A DNA stretch of 64,000 nucleotides from Demequina gelatinilytica. Lineage in GTDB: Bacteria > Actinomycetota > Actinomycetes > Actinomycetales > Demequinaceae. The notes beneath the pieces were generated by a model that saw only the letters and a list, made by a program, of their open reading frames with translations, was not told the DNA's origin and made no database searches. Below, piece by piece: positions 7,960 to 15,904 of this stretch (within the stretch, counting starts at the first letter, position 1; each line of letters starts with the position of its first letter). The stretch spans positions 1 to 64,000 of the forward strand of contig NZ_BBLV01000017.1 in the NCBI RefSeq assembly GCF_000971115.1, read 5' to 3'. A program made the translations under genes and the position numbers.

Positions 7960-8592
7960 CTACGGGCGGTCGAGGATGAGGGGCAGCGCCTCGGCGAGGC
8001 TGGGACCGTTGAGCGCGACGTCCGCCTGCTCCTGAACCACAGGCTTCGCGTGCCACGCGATGCCGAGCCCGGCGGCGGCCATCATGTCCAGGTCGTTCGC
8101 GCCGTCGCCGATCGCGACCGCATCGGCGGGCTCGCAACCGACCTCCGCCGCGAACTCCCGGAGCGCCGCGGCCTTCGCCGCACGATCGATCACGGGGCCG
8201 ACGGTGCGCCCGGTGAGGCGTCCCTCCGCCACCTCGAGCCGGTTCGCGCGGAACCGCGTGATCCCCAGGGATGCCGCGAGGGATCCCACGACCTCCTCGA
8301 AGCCGCCCGAGACGAGCGCGACCTCCCAGCCGGCGTCCTGCAGGCCGCCGATGAGCTCGCGCACGCCCGGCGTGAGCTCGACCTCGGCGCGTACCTCGGC
8401 GAACACGGTGTCGGGCACGCCGGCGAGGGTCGCGACGCGCTCCTTGAGGGACGCCGCGAAGTCGAGCTCGCCGCGCATCGCGCGCTCGGTGATCCGGGCC
8501 ACCAGCTCACGCGCGCCCGCGCGCGCGGCGATGAGCTCGATGACCTCGGCGGTGATCAGGGTGGAATCGACGTCGAGGACGCACAGCCTCAT
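7960..8592 (-). CDS. serB: Phosphoserine phosphatase SerB
   Basis: HAD-superfamily phosphatase for the last step of serine synthesis, phosphoserine to serine. It has 210 residues, the catalytic domain only, with no ACT domain. Motif I is DVDST with nucleophile Asp7 and acid/base Asp9. Motif II is the VSGGF serine, with a conserved Lys in [13 protein letters not shown], and motif IV is [10 protein letters not shown]. The cap helices contain the [15 protein letters not shown] element typical of SerB. The ATG start overlaps the glgC stop (ATGA), so translation is coupled to glgC. The pairing of serine and glycogen genes looks incidental. Confidence 0.88.
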   Translation of the reverse strand: MRLCVLDVDSTLITAEVIELIAARAGARELVARITERAMRGELDFAASLKERVATLAGVPDTVFAEVRAEVELTPGVRELIGGLQDAGWEVALVSGGFEEVVGSLAASLGITRFRANRLEVAEGRLTGRTVGPVIDRAAKAAALREFAAEVGCEPADAVAIGDGANDLDMMAAAGLGIAWHAKPVVQEQADVALNGPSLAEALPLILDRP

Positions 8593-9830
8593 CGGGCGAC
8601 GACCGTCCCCTTCGCCACGACGGTGATGCCCGTCTCGGTCACGGTGAAGCCGCGTGCGAGGTCCGCCTCGCGGTCGATGCCCACGCGTGCGCCCTCCTCG
8701 ACCACCACGTTCTTGTCGAGGATCGCGCGGTGCACCTGGGCGTGGCGGTGGATCTGGACGCCGTCGAGCAGCACCGAGTCCGACACGGTGGACCAGGAGT
8801 GCAGGCGCACGCCGGGCGAGAGCACGGATCCGGTCACGGTCGCGCCGGACACGATGACCCCGGGGGAGACGATCGAGTCCGCGGCGTGGCCCAGGCGGCC
8901 CTCCTCCGAGTGGATGAACTTGGCCGGCGGGTGCGTCACGAGGCCCTGATGCAGCGGCCACTTGTCGTTGTACACGTTGAAGACGGGCTGGACCGCGATG
9001 AGATCCATGTGCGCGTCGAAGTACATGTCGAGCGTTCCCACATCGCGCCAGTAGTCGCGGTCGCGGTCGGTCGAGCCGGGGACGTCGTTGCGGATGAAGT
9101 CGTAGAAGCCGCACGTGCCCTTGTCGACGAAGTAGGGGACGATGTCGCCGCCCATGTCGTGCTTCGAGGACGGGTTGTCGGCGTCCGCGGTGAGCGCCTC
9201 GAGCAGCGCATCGGCGTTGGCGACGTAGTTGCCCATCGACGCGAGGATCTCGCCGGGGCTGTCCGGCAGGCCCGCGGGGTCCTTGGGCTTCTCGAGGAAT
9301 GCGCGGATGCGGTCGGGGCTCGCAGGATCGACGTCGATGACGCCGAACTGGTCGGCGAGCGAGATGGGCTGGCGGATGCCCGCGACCGAGAACTCGGCGC
9401 CGGACGCGATGTGCGCGTCCACCATCTGCGAGAAGTCCATGCGGTAGACGTGGTCCGCGCCGACGATCACGACGATGTCGGGCGACTCGTCCTCGATGAT
9501 GTTGACCGTCTGGTAGATCGCGTCGGCGCTGCCGAGGTACCAGTGCGGACCGCGTCGCTGCTGCGCGGGAACCGGGGCGACGTAGTTGCCCAGCAGCGGC
9601 GACATGCGCCACGTGCGGGCGATGTGGCGGTCGAGCGAGTGCGACTTGTACTGCGTCAGCACCACCACGTGGAGGTACCCGGAGTTCACCAGGTTGCTCA
9701 GGGCGAAGTCGATGAGCCGGTAGGTGCCTCCGAAGGGCACGGCGGGCTTCGCACGCGATGCGGTGAGGGGCATCAGTCGCTTGCCCTCACCTCCTGCAAG
9801 GACGATGGCGAGAACTTTCGGCGCTGACAT
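8589..9830 (-). CDS. glgC: Glucose-1-phosphate adenylyltransferase GlgC
   Basis: Makes ADP-glucose from glucose-1-phosphate and ATP, committing carbon to glycogen or maltose-1-phosphate. It has 413 residues. The N-terminal nucleotidyltransferase motif [23 protein letters not shown] begins at residue 13; the substrate-site [11 protein letters not shown] and [10 protein letters not shown] follow. The C-terminal part is a left-handed beta helix (repeats such as [20 protein letters not shown]). It is encoded back to back with serB and faces the glycogen synthase gene about 890 bases away. TAGGCT ends 6 bases before the ATG, so a leaderless transcript is likely. Confidence 0.94.
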   Translation of the reverse strand: MSAPKVLAIVLAGGEGKRLMPLTASRAKPAVPFGGTYRLIDFALSNLVNSGYLHVVVLTQYKSHSLDRHIARTWRMSPLLGNYVAPVPAQQRRGPHWYLGSADAIYQTVNIIEDESPDIVVIVGADHVYRMDFSQMVDAHIASGAEFSVAGIRQPISLADQFGVIDVDPASPDRIRAFLEKPKDPAGLPDSPGEILASMGNYVANADALLEALTADADNPSSKHDMGGDIVPYFVDKGTCGFYDFIRNDVPGSTDRDRDYWRDVGTLDMYFDAHMDLIAVQPVFNVYNDKWPLHQGLVTHPPAKFIHSEEGRLGHAADSIVSPGVIVSGATVTGSVLSPGVRLHSWSTVSDSVLLDGVQIHRHAQVHRAILDKNVVVEEGARVGIDREADLARGFTVTETGITVVAKGTVVAR

Positions 9831-9836
9831 ATGTCC

Positions 9837-9842
9837 AGCCTA
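9837..9842 (-). promoter_or_regulatory. Candidate leaderless -10 (TAGGCT) of glgC
   Basis: TAGGCT on the minus strand ends 6 bases before the glgC ATG; the spacer GGACAT has no Shine-Dalgarno sequence. Confidence 0.5.
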
Positions 9843-9918
9843 GGCGATATCGGTCCGGTCGCGTATCAGGGAGTTTCGCGCGTGGCGCGAGCGGCCTCGC
9901 GAACGCCGACGCGGAGCG

Positions 9919-10512
9919 TCACCCCGTGATGCCCACGGGATCCGCGTGGACGGGGGCGGCGGGCTCCGCCCCGTCGACCTGCGGCGCGAGGCCCGTGGTC
10001 GACGGCTCCGCGGCCCGCGCCGGCGTGGACCCCGTGAGGGTGGGCGGGTCCGTCGCGGCGCTCGCGTCCGGGGTGGTCGCCGTGGCGTCGGCGGGCATGG
10101 TCGGCGCGACCTGCGGCGTCCCGGGCGCGGCCTTGCGGATGCGGCTGGGCGCCACCGCCTGGGGAGCCTTCGCCTGCTCCGACACCTTCGGGGGCTTCCG
10201 GACGGGCGCCGGGGTGCCCTGCACGGCCGCGGTGGGCGTGGGCAGCGGCGTCGGCACGAGCTGCTCGGCGCCGTCCGCGGGCAAGGGCGTGGGGACAGCG
10301 TGGCAGCGGTCGCCCGCGAGCGAGGCGGACGCCTCCTCCGTGAGCTCGAGGGTGGTCCGGTAGCTGAACGTGCCGCCGTCCGGGGCCTCGCAGACGACCA
10401 CGACCTCGCGTGGCTCGACCTGTGCGGAGGCGACCTGCGCTGAGGCGACCGGTGCGGCGGCGAGGGTGGCGACGGCGGCGAGGCCGGCGGCGGCGAGCGG
10501 CGTGATGGACAT
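9919..10512 (-). CDS. Secreted Ala/Pro/Thr-rich protein, unknown function
   Basis: I do not recognise this 197-residue protein. It starts with a clear Sec signal peptide (MSITPLAAAGLAAVATLAAAPVASA) with an Ala-X-Ala cleavage site near residue 25, preceded by GGAGGATC as ribosome binding site. The first 60 mature residues have some order and two cysteines (VVVVCEAPDGGTFSYRT and GDRCHAVPTP), which could form a disulfide. The rest, from about residue 90, is Ala/Pro/Thr/Lys-rich and probably disordered, like a wall-spanning or glycosylated linker. There is no LPXTG motif or membrane anchor. It lies between glgC and glycogen synthase but has no evident link to them. Confidence 0.6.
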   Translation of the reverse strand: MSITPLAAAGLAAVATLAAAPVASAQVASAQVEPREVVVVCEAPDGGTFSYRTTLELTEEASASLAGDRCHAVPTPLPADGAEQLVPTPLPTPTAAVQGTPAPVRKPPKVSEQAKAPQAVAPSRIRKAAPGTPQVAPTMPADATATTPDASAATDPPTLTGSTPARAAEPSTTGLAPQVDGAEPAAPVHADPVGITG

Positions 10513-10704
10513 GAACGATCCTCCAGACGGGTCGGGGTGGTGGTCCCCATCGTCCTGACGGGGGGAGATCCTCCGGCGGGACCATCGGGACGGAACGGGC
10601 GAAGTGTCCGCCGATGCGGTACGGCGTCGGGGTGCACGTGTACCGCGGGCGCGGTAGGCCGTGCCTTCCAGGGGTGAGGGGAGACCTCGCGCGGGGGGAG
10701 CCGC

Positions 10705-10710
10705 TAGCGT
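10705..10710 (+). promoter_or_regulatory. Candidate leaderless -10 (TAGCGT) of the glycogen synthase gene
   Basis: TAGCGT ends 7 bases before the ATG at 10718. The spacer is GGGGGGC, so no usual ribosome binding site fits. Confidence 0.5.
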
Positions 10711-10717
10711 GGGGGGC

Positions 10718-11920
10718 ATGCGCGTCGACATCCTCACCCGTGAGTACCCGCCCCACATCTATGGAGGCGCCGGCGTCCATGTGACAGAGCTCGCGGCGGT
10801 GCTCCGCGACCACATCGACGTGCGCGTGCGCGCCTTCGACGGCCCGCGCGACGAGGCCGGCGTGACGGGGTACGACGCGCTCGGCGGCGGTGTGGGCGAC
10901 GCCGCGCTCGACGTGCTCGCGCACAACCTCCCCATGGCGAAGGACTGCGCGGGCGCCGACCTGGTGCACTCGCACACGTGGTACGCCAACATGGCCGGTC
11001 ACCTCGCCGCGCGGCTCCACGGGATCCCGCATGTGCTGTCCGCCCACTCGCTCGAGCCGCTGCGCCCGTGGAAGGCCGAGCAGCTGGGCGGCGGCTACCG
11101 CGTCTCGAGCTGGATCGAGAAGACCGCGTACGAGGCCGCGGACGCCGTGATCGCGGTGAGCGAGGGCATGCGCCAGGACGTGCTGCGCTGCTATCCCGAC
11201 GTGGACCCGGCGAAGGTCCAGGTGGTCCACAACGGCATCGACGTCGACGGCTGGGCCGCGCCGTCGACCGACGCCGAGCGGGCCAAGGCCGATGCGGTGG
11301 TCGCCGAGCACGGCATCGACCCCTCGCGTCCCGCGATCGTGTTCGTGGGCCGCATCACGCGTCAGAAGGGTCTGCCGTACTTCCTCAAGGCGGTCGAGCA
11401 GCTCCCCAAGGACATCCAGGTGGTCCTGTGCGCGGGCGCGCCGGACACCAAGGAGATCGCGGCGGAGGTCTCGGGCGCCGTCGCGAAGCTCCAGCAGGAG
11501 CGCGACGGCATCGTGTGGATCGAGAAGATGCTGCCGCGTCCCGAGCTGGTCGCGGTGCTCGACGCGTGCACGGCGTTCGTGTGCCCGTCCGTCTACGAGC
11601 CGCTCGGCATCGTCAACCTCGAGGCCATGGCCGTCGGGCTGCCCGTGGTCGCGACCGCGACCGGCGGCATCCCCGAGGTGGTGGTGCCGGGGGAGACCGG
11701 CACGCTGGTCCCGATCGAGCAGGTGCAGGACGGCACCGGGACGCCTCTGGACCCGGAGGGCTTCGCGAGCGACCTCGCGGCCGCGCTGACCGACATGGTG
11801 TCGGACGGGTCCCGCGCGAAGGCGATGGGAGAGGCCGGTCGCAGGCGCGCAGCGGAGAGCTTCTCGTGGGACGCGATCGGCGAGCGCACCTTGAGCGTCT
11901 ACCGCTCGATTCTTGGATAG
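10718..11920 (+). CDS. glgA: Glycogen synthase / maltose-1-phosphate synthase (GlgA/GlgM type)
   Basis: GT4-fold glycosyltransferase using ADP-glucose, 400 residues. The N-terminus MRVDILTREYPPHIYGGAGVHVTELAAVLR is the actinobacterial form also found in mycobacterial GlgM, which transfers glucose to glucose-1-phosphate to give maltose-1-phosphate. The retaining GT-B motifs are present: FVGRITRQKGLPYF and CPSVYEPLGIVNLEAMAVGLPVVATATGGIPEVV with the catalytic Glu. The neighbouring glgC supplies its donor. No GlgE is in the window, so classical glycogen synthase and GlgM roles cannot be separated. The TAG stop at 11918-11920 also forms the first half of a -10 hexamer for the next gene. Confidence 0.88.
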   Translation: MRVDILTREYPPHIYGGAGVHVTELAAVLRDHIDVRVRAFDGPRDEAGVTGYDALGGGVGDAALDVLAHNLPMAKDCAGADLVHSHTWYANMAGHLAARLHGIPHVLSAHSLEPLRPWKAEQLGGGYRVSSWIEKTAYEAADAVIAVSEGMRQDVLRCYPDVDPAKVQVVHNGIDVDGWAAPSTDAERAKADAVVAEHGIDPSRPAIVFVGRITRQKGLPYFLKAVEQLPKDIQVVLCAGAPDTKEIAAEVSGAVAKLQQERDGIVWIEKMLPRPELVAVLDACTAFVCPSVYEPLGIVNLEAMAVGLPVVATATGGIPEVVVPGETGTLVPIEQVQDGTGTPLDPEGFASDLAAALTDMVSDGSRAKAMGEAGRRRAAESFSWDAIGERTLSVYRSILG

Positions 11921-11923
11921 GCT
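11918..11923 (+). promoter_or_regulatory. Candidate leaderless -10 (TAGGCT) starting at the glgA stop codon
   Basis: The hexamer begins with the glgA TAG stop and ends 7 bases before the ABC ATPase ATG at 11931. Confidence 0.5.
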
Positions 11924-11930
11924 CGCCGCC

Positions 11931-12713
11931 ATGACTGAGGTGCTCGGCTTCGAGGGCGTGCGGGTGCGCCGTGGTGACAACGAGATCCTGCGGGACGTGT
12001 CCTGGACCGTGTCCGCCGCGGATCGGTGGGTGATCCTCGGTCCGAACGGCGCCGGGAAGACCACCCTGATGTCGATCGCCTCGGCGCGCATGTTCCCCAC
12101 CGAGGGCGAGGCGCGCATCCTGGGCGAGCGGTTGGGCGAGACGGACACACGAGAGCTGCGCGTCCGGGTGGGGCTGTCGAGCGCCGCCCTCGCCGACCGC
12201 ATCCCCGCGCACGAGACGGTGCGCAACGTGGTGATGACCGCCGCGCACGGCGTGACGGGCCGGTGGCACGAGGACTACGACGGCGTCGACGAGGACAGGG
12301 CCGATGCGCTCCTCTGGGCCTTCGGCATGGAGAGCTTCGCGGATCGCGAGTTCGGCACGCTCTCGGAGGGCGAGCGCAAGCGCGTCCAGGTGGCGCGTTC
12401 GCTCATGCCTGATCCGGAGCTGCTGCTGCTCGACGAGCCCGCCGCGGGCCTCGACCTGGGCGGACGCGAGGAGCTGCTCGGCGCGCTCACGGAGCTCGCG
12501 GGCGACGACCGCTCGCCGGCGATCGTCATGGTGACGCACCACGTGGAGGAGATCCCTGTGGGCTTCACCCACGCGATGCTGCTGCGCGGGGGAGAGGTGG
12601 TCGCCGCGGGTCCGCTCGAGCCGACCCTGACCGCCGAGAACCTGTCGCGCACCTACGGCATGTCGGTCGAGCTCGCCGCGAGCGGCGGACGCTACTCCGC
12701 GCGCCGCGCGTGA
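11931..12713 (+). CDS. ABC ATP-binding protein without a permease partner
   Basis: Single ABC ATPase domain, 260 residues, with no membrane segment. Walker A GPNGAGKTTL lies near residues 36-45, the signature is LSEGERKRVQVARSL (Glu in place of the usual first Gly), and Walker B LLLLDEPAAGLDL follows, then the H-loop VMVTHHVEEIP. The sequence resembles ModF- or iron-uptake-type ATPases. No permease or binding protein gene is adjacent, so it may serve a transporter encoded elsewhere or act without one. The downstream Rrf2 regulator starts 5 bases after its stop and is probably co-transcribed. The substrate is unknown. Confidence 0.78.
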   Translation: MTEVLGFEGVRVRRGDNEILRDVSWTVSAADRWVILGPNGAGKTTLMSIASARMFPTEGEARILGERLGETDTRELRVRVGLSSAALADRIPAHETVRNVVMTAAHGVTGRWHEDYDGVDEDRADALLWAFGMESFADREFGTLSEGERKRVQVARSLMPDPELLLLDEPAAGLDLGGREELLGALTELAGDDRSPAIVMVTHHVEEIPVGFTHAMLLRGGEVVAAGPLEPTLTAENLSRTYGMSVELAASGGRYSARRA

Positions 12714-12717
12714 GCCG

Positions 12718-13191
12718 ATGAAGGTCTCCGCGCGCGCCGACTACGCCCTGCGGGCCACCGCCGAGCTCGCGCGGGCGGGGGAGCCTCGCACCACCGGCGC
12801 GCTCGCGGCCAGCCAGGGCATCCCGCGCAAGTTCCTCGAGGGGATCCTCACGGCGCTGCGCGACGACGGCCTCGTGGTGGGCCAGCGCGGCATCGGCGGG
12901 GGGTACCGGCTCACGCGTCCCGCCGCCGAGATCACCCTCGCGGACGTGGTGCGCGCGGTCGACGGCCCGCTCATCTTCGTGCGTGGTGAACGCCCGTCGG
13001 GCCTCGAGTACGGGGGTGCCGCGTCGGAGCTGCTCACCATCTGGGTGGCGGTGCGCGCCTCGATCCGCGCGGTGCTCGAGCGCGTGACCGTCGCGGACCT
13101 CGCTGCCGGTGCGCTTCCCGATGAGATCCGGACCCTTGTCGAGGACCAAGCTGCCTGGGAGGACGCCCAAACAAACCTATCTGGCGAGTAG
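12718..13191 (+). CDS. Rrf2 family transcriptional regulator (no cysteine, CymR-like)
   Basis: DNA-binding regulator, 157 residues, with the Rrf2 N-terminal winged helix: MKVSARADYALRATAELAR, then recognition helix IPRKFLEGILTALRDDGL and wing VGQRGIGGGYRLTRP. IscR/NsrR-type proteins bind Fe-S clusters through three cysteines; this protein has no cysteine at all, as in the sulfur-metabolism regulator CymR. That suggests control by a partner protein or a small ligand. Two 23-base palindromes lie at its 3' end and just beyond, in front of a TSUP exporter gene, which makes that gene the obvious target. The CymR comparison is inference. Confidence 0.83.
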   Translation: MKVSARADYALRATAELARAGEPRTTGALAASQGIPRKFLEGILTALRDDGLVVGQRGIGGGYRLTRPAAEITLADVVRAVDGPLIFVRGERPSGLEYGGAASELLTIWVAVRASIRAVLERVTVADLAAGALPDEIRTLVEDQAAWEDAQTNLSGE

Positions 13192-13195
13192 GAAT
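13173..13195. promoter_or_regulatory. Operator-like site O1 at the end of the Rrf2 gene
   Basis: AAACCTATC-N5-AGTAGGAAT is a weaker version of site O2: the right arm matches the consensus GGTAGGAAT at 8 of 9 bases, the left arm at about 6 of 9. It overlaps the Rrf2 stop codon. Centre-to-centre distance to O2 is 25 bases. Confidence 0.5.
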
Positions 13196-13197
13196 TG

Positions 13198-13220
13198 ATT
13201 CCTACCCACTAGGTAGGTAT
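13198..13220. promoter_or_regulatory. Operator-like site O2 upstream of the TSUP exporter
   Basis: ATTCCTACC-N5-GGTAGGTAT is a 23-base palindrome with 8 of 9 arm positions paired. ATTCC and GGAAT-type half sites recall those of CymR-class Rrf2 regulators. It lies 57 bases before the exporter ATG, where it would overlap the promoter. Confidence 0.6.
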
Positions 13221-13276
13221 GGTTTATCTCTACCGACCCATGGGCGCGCCCGCGCCCGGCTCGGGTGGAGGGATCC

Positions 13277-14182
13277 ATGCGCACTCTCGTCCTCGTGGCG
13301 ATCGTCGGCTTCGGAGCGCAGCTCGTCGACGGGAGCCTCGGCATGGCGTACGGCGTCACGTCGTCCACGCTCATGCTCGCCGTGGGCCTCAGCCCGGCGC
13401 TCGCCTCCGCCACGGTGCACCTCGCGGAGGTGGGCACGACCCTCGCCTCGGGCGTGGCGCACGCGCGGTTCGGCAACGTCGACTGGCGGGTCGTGTGGCG
13501 CGTCGGCGTCCCCGGTGCCATCGGCGCGTTCGCGGGTGCGACCTTCCTGTCGAGCATCTCGACCGAGGCCGCCGGCCCGGTCATGGCGATGCTGCTCTTC
13601 GGCCTCGGCATCTACGTGCTGACGCGCTTCACCGGGACCAAGGTCGACGCCGACAAGGCCAAGCGCCCCCTGCGTTCACGCTTCCTCGCGCCGCTCGGCC
13701 TCGTCGCGGGCTTCGTGGACGCCACCGGTGGCGGCGGCTGGGGCCCCATCGGCACCCCGACGCTGCTCGCCTCGGGCCGCATGGAGCCCCGCAAGGTCAT
13801 CGGATCGATCGACACCTCCGAGTTCCTGGTCGCCGCCGCGGCATCGGTGGGCTTCCTCGTCGGCCTCGGCACGTCGGGGATCGACTTCGGCTGGGTCCTC
13901 GCGCTCCTCGCGGGCGGGCTGGTCGCCGCGCCTCTCGCGGCCTACCTGGTCCGTCACGTCCCGCCGCGCATGCTCGGCGCGGCGGTCGGAGGCATGATCC
14001 TCCTCACCAACGCGCGCACCCTGCTGCACACCGATGCGCTGTCCGCGGTCGCGCCCTACAGCTGGGCCGTGTACCTCGTCATCGTCGCGGTGTGGGCGTG
14101 GGCCATCACCCGGGCTTGGAAGGGCCACCGCGCCGAGAAGGCGGCCGCCCAGGCGCTCGACGTCGAGCCTCAGACGGTCTGA
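13277..14182 (+). CDS. TSUP (TauE/SafE) family exporter
   Basis: Integral membrane protein of the TSUP family, which exports sulfite, sulfoacetate or related sulfur anions in characterised cases. It has 301 residues with about eight hydrophobic helices. The paired family repeats can be seen: VDGSLGMAYGVTSSTLMLAVGLSPALASATVHLAEVGTT and its counterpart VDATGGGGWGPIGTPTLLASGRMEPRKVIGSIDTSEFLVA. The ATG at 13277 is preferred over the GTG 12 bases upstream because GGAGGG lies just before it. The gene follows an Rrf2 regulator and two palindromic sites, so regulation by sulfur status is likely. The transported ion is not known. Confidence 0.85.
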   Translation: MRTLVLVAIVGFGAQLVDGSLGMAYGVTSSTLMLAVGLSPALASATVHLAEVGTTLASGVAHARFGNVDWRVVWRVGVPGAIGAFAGATFLSSISTEAAGPVMAMLLFGLGIYVLTRFTGTKVDADKAKRPLRSRFLAPLGLVAGFVDATGGGGWGPIGTPTLLASGRMEPRKVIGSIDTSEFLVAAAASVGFLVGLGTSGIDFGWVLALLAGGLVAAPLAAYLVRHVPPRMLGAAVGGMILLTNARTLLHTDALSAVAPYSWAVYLVIVAVWAWAITRAWKGHRAEKAAAQALDVEPQTV

Positions 14183-14212
14183 CACCAGGCGCGACGCACC
14201 CTTCCGGGGGAG

Positions 14213-14248
14213 GAGGCCCGCATCGTCCCGACGGACGATGCGGGCCTC
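14213..14248. terminator. Terminator hairpin after the TSUP gene
   Basis: A perfect 16-base stem, GAGGCCCGCATCGTCC pairing with GGACGATGCGGGCCTC, closes a CGAC loop. It lies 30 bases after the stop and 38 before the next start. Confidence 0.75.
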
Positions 14249-14261
14249 TCGTCATCCCTGC

Positions 14262-14267
14262 TAGCGT
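14262..14267 (+). promoter_or_regulatory. Candidate -10 (TAGCGT) of the nfeD-SPFH pair
   Basis: TAGCGT sits 19 bases before the ATG, leaving room for the strong AAGGAGG ribosome binding site at 14278-14284. This promoter is leadered, unlike most others here. Confidence 0.45.
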
Positions 14268-14286
14268 GCCGAGAGACAAGGAGGCC

Positions 14287-14733
14287 ATGGTGGAGCAGTT
14301 CCTGTGGTGGTTCATCGGCGCGATGATCCTCGGTGCGATCGAGATCTTCACGCTCGACCTGTTGTTCGCGATGCTCGCCGTGGGTGCGCTCGCGGGAGGC
14401 GTCGCCGCGCTGCTGGGCGCGCCGTGGTGGCTGAGCGTCATCATCGCGCTCGCCGTCGCCTCGCTGCTGATCGGCGGCCTGCGGCCGTTCCTGCTGCGCT
14501 CGCTGCGCGCACGGGGCGAAGGCGCCGCCGAGACCAACACCGCGGCGCTCGTGGGCCGTGCGGCCCGCGCGATCGACACGGTGACCGAGACCAGCGGCCG
14601 CGTCAAGCTCAACGGGGAGGTATGGACGGCGCGCACCGAGGACGATGCGCCCGCGATTCCCGAGGGCTCCGACGTGACGGTGCTGAGGATCCAGGGCGCG
14701 ACCGCTGTGGTCGCGCCCGAGAAGGAGAGCTGA
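14287..14733 (+). CDS. NfeD-like membrane protein
   Basis: Short NfeD protein, 148 residues: two to three membrane helices (WWFIGAMILGAIEIFTLDLLFAMLAVGALAGGVAALL, then WWLSVIIALAVASLLIGGL), then a soluble OB-fold domain with LVGRAARAIDTVTETSGRVKLNGEVWTART. NfeD proteins pair with SPFH-domain proteins in membrane microdomains. The next gene, one base after this stop, encodes exactly such a partner, so they form an operon. The start is fixed by AAGGAGG just upstream. It lacks the ClpP-like protease domain of long NfeD proteins. Confidence 0.85.
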   Translation: MVEQFLWWFIGAMILGAIEIFTLDLLFAMLAVGALAGGVAALLGAPWWLSVIIALAVASLLIGGLRPFLLRSLRARGEGAAETNTAALVGRAARAIDTVTETSGRVKLNGEVWTARTEDDAPAIPEGSDVTVLRIQGATAVVAPEKES

Positions 14734-14734
14734 G

Positions 14735-15814
14735 ATGGGTGACAACGTAGGCACGATCATCGTGTGGATCGCGATCGCGGTCCTCGCGATCTTCGTGATC
14801 GCCGCGATCGCGAGGGCGATCATCGTGGTGCAGCAGACGCAGGCCTACCTGGTCGAGCGCCTGGGCCGCTACCACTCGACCATGGACGCGGGCCTCCACC
14901 TGCTGGTCCCGTTCATCGACAAGGTGCGTGCCAAGGTCGACCTGCGCGAGATGGTCTACTCGTTCCCGCCGCAGTCGGTCATCACGTCCGACAACCTGGT
15001 GGTCGACATCGACACGGTGATCTACTTCCAGGTGACCGACCCGAAGTCCGCGGTCTACGAGATCGCGAACTACATCACCGGCGTCGAGCAGCTCACCACG
15101 ACCACGCTGCGCAACATCGTCGGCACCATGGACCTCGAGCAGACGCTCACCAGCCGCGACCAGATCAACGGTCAGCTCCGCGGCGTGCTCGACGACGCGA
15201 CCGGCAAGTGGGGCATCCGCGTCAACCGCGTCGAGCTCAAGTCGATCGAGCCGCCGCTGTCCATCAAGGACTCGATGGAGAAGCAGATGCGTGCCGAGCG
15301 CGACCGTCGTGCCGCGATCCTCACGGCGGAGGGCGTCAAGCAGTCGGCGATCCTCACGGCGGAGGGCGAGAAGCAGTCGGCGATCCTCAAGGCCGAGGGT
15401 GAGGCGCAGTCCAAGATCCTCAAGGCCGAGGGTGAGGCGCGCGCGATCCTCCAGGTGTTCGACGCGATCCACGAGGGCGACGCCGACTCCAAGCTGCTGT
15501 CCTACCAGTACCTCCAGATGCTCCCGGAGGTCGCGAAGGCCAACAACAACCAGATGTGGTTCGTGCCGACCGAGTTCACGGGTGCGCTCAAGGCGGTCGC
15601 CGCCGGCTTCGGCGTCACGGACGAGTCCGAGCCGCTCGAGCGCGACCCCGAGCGTGCACGCTCGCGCACCTCGCGCATCACCTCGGCGCTCGCGGACCCG
15701 CGTGCCGCGCTCGAGGAGGCGCGTCGCCAGGCCGAGGGCATCTCGGGCGAGGCCGAGCAGGCCGGGACGCGCTCCGGCAAGCCGTTCGACCCGGACGCCG
15801 AGAAGGGCCAGTAG
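14735..15814 (+). CDS. SPFH/band 7 membrane protein (stomatin/QmcA-like)
   Basis: Membrane-anchored scaffold protein of the SPFH superfamily, 359 residues. One N-terminal helix (residues about 7-33) anchors it; the band 7 domain follows (QAYLVERLGRYHSTMDAGLHLLVPFIDKV and onward to about 190). Next is a charged helical region containing four exact-phase 11-residue repeats of the form S-A-I-L-T/K-A-E-G-E-K/A-Q, at residues about 193-236. The last 80 residues are polar and probably disordered. Such proteins form large ring or cage oligomers with NfeD partners and influence protease activity or membrane fluidity. It pairs with the preceding NfeD gene and is followed by a strong terminator. Confidence 0.88.
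   Translation: MGDNVGTIIVWIAIAVLAIFVIAAIARAIIVVQQTQAYLVERLGRYHSTMDAGLHLLVPFIDKVRAKVDLREMVYSFPPQSVITSDNLVVDIDTVIYFQVTDPKSAVYEIANYITGVEQLTTTTLRNIVGTMDLEQTLTSRDQINGQLRGVLDDATGKWGIRVNRVELKSIEPPLSIKDSMEKQMRAERDRRAAILTAEGVKQSAILTAEGEKQSAILKAEGEAQSKILKAEGEARAILQVFDAIHEGDADSKLLSYQYLQMLPEVAKANNNQMWFVPTEFTGALKAVAAGFGVTDESEPLERDPERARSRTSRITSALADPRAALEEARRQAEGISGEAEQAGTRSGKPFDPDAEKGQ
15311..15442 (+). repeat. Four 33-base in-frame tandem repeats in the SPFH gene
   Basis: Units at 15311-15343, 15344-15376, 15377-15409 and 15410-15442 each encode eleven residues around the core AIL-T/K-AEG. Units 1 and 2, and units 3 and 4, are most alike, suggesting duplication of single units. An 11-residue period suits a right-handed coiled coil. 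Confidence 0.8.
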
Positions 15815-15830
15815 GGACGCAAGGCACGGT

Positions 15831-15860
15831 GGGCCCCGGAGGAGCGATCCTCCGGGGCCC
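15831..15860. terminator. Terminator hairpin after the SPFH gene
   Basis: A perfect 13-base stem, GGGCCCCGGAGGA pairing with TCCTCCGGGGCCC, closes a GCGA tetraloop, 16 bases after the stop. It faces a convergent gene and can act on both strands. Confidence 0.8.
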
Positions 15861-15904
15861 TCGTCGCGTCCGGGGCGCGTGACGGCCCGCCCCGCGCGCG
15901 ACGC

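Noticed and set aside
10513..10704. Inverted repeats upstream of the secreted protein gene (TGGTCCC/GGGACCA, GCGGTAC/GTACCGC)
   Set aside because: Arms are only 7 bases with long loops, expected by chance in such GC-rich sequence.
15311..15442. CRISPR-like repeat array
   Set aside because: The four units are contiguous, in frame, and encode a coiled-coil repeat; there are no spacers.
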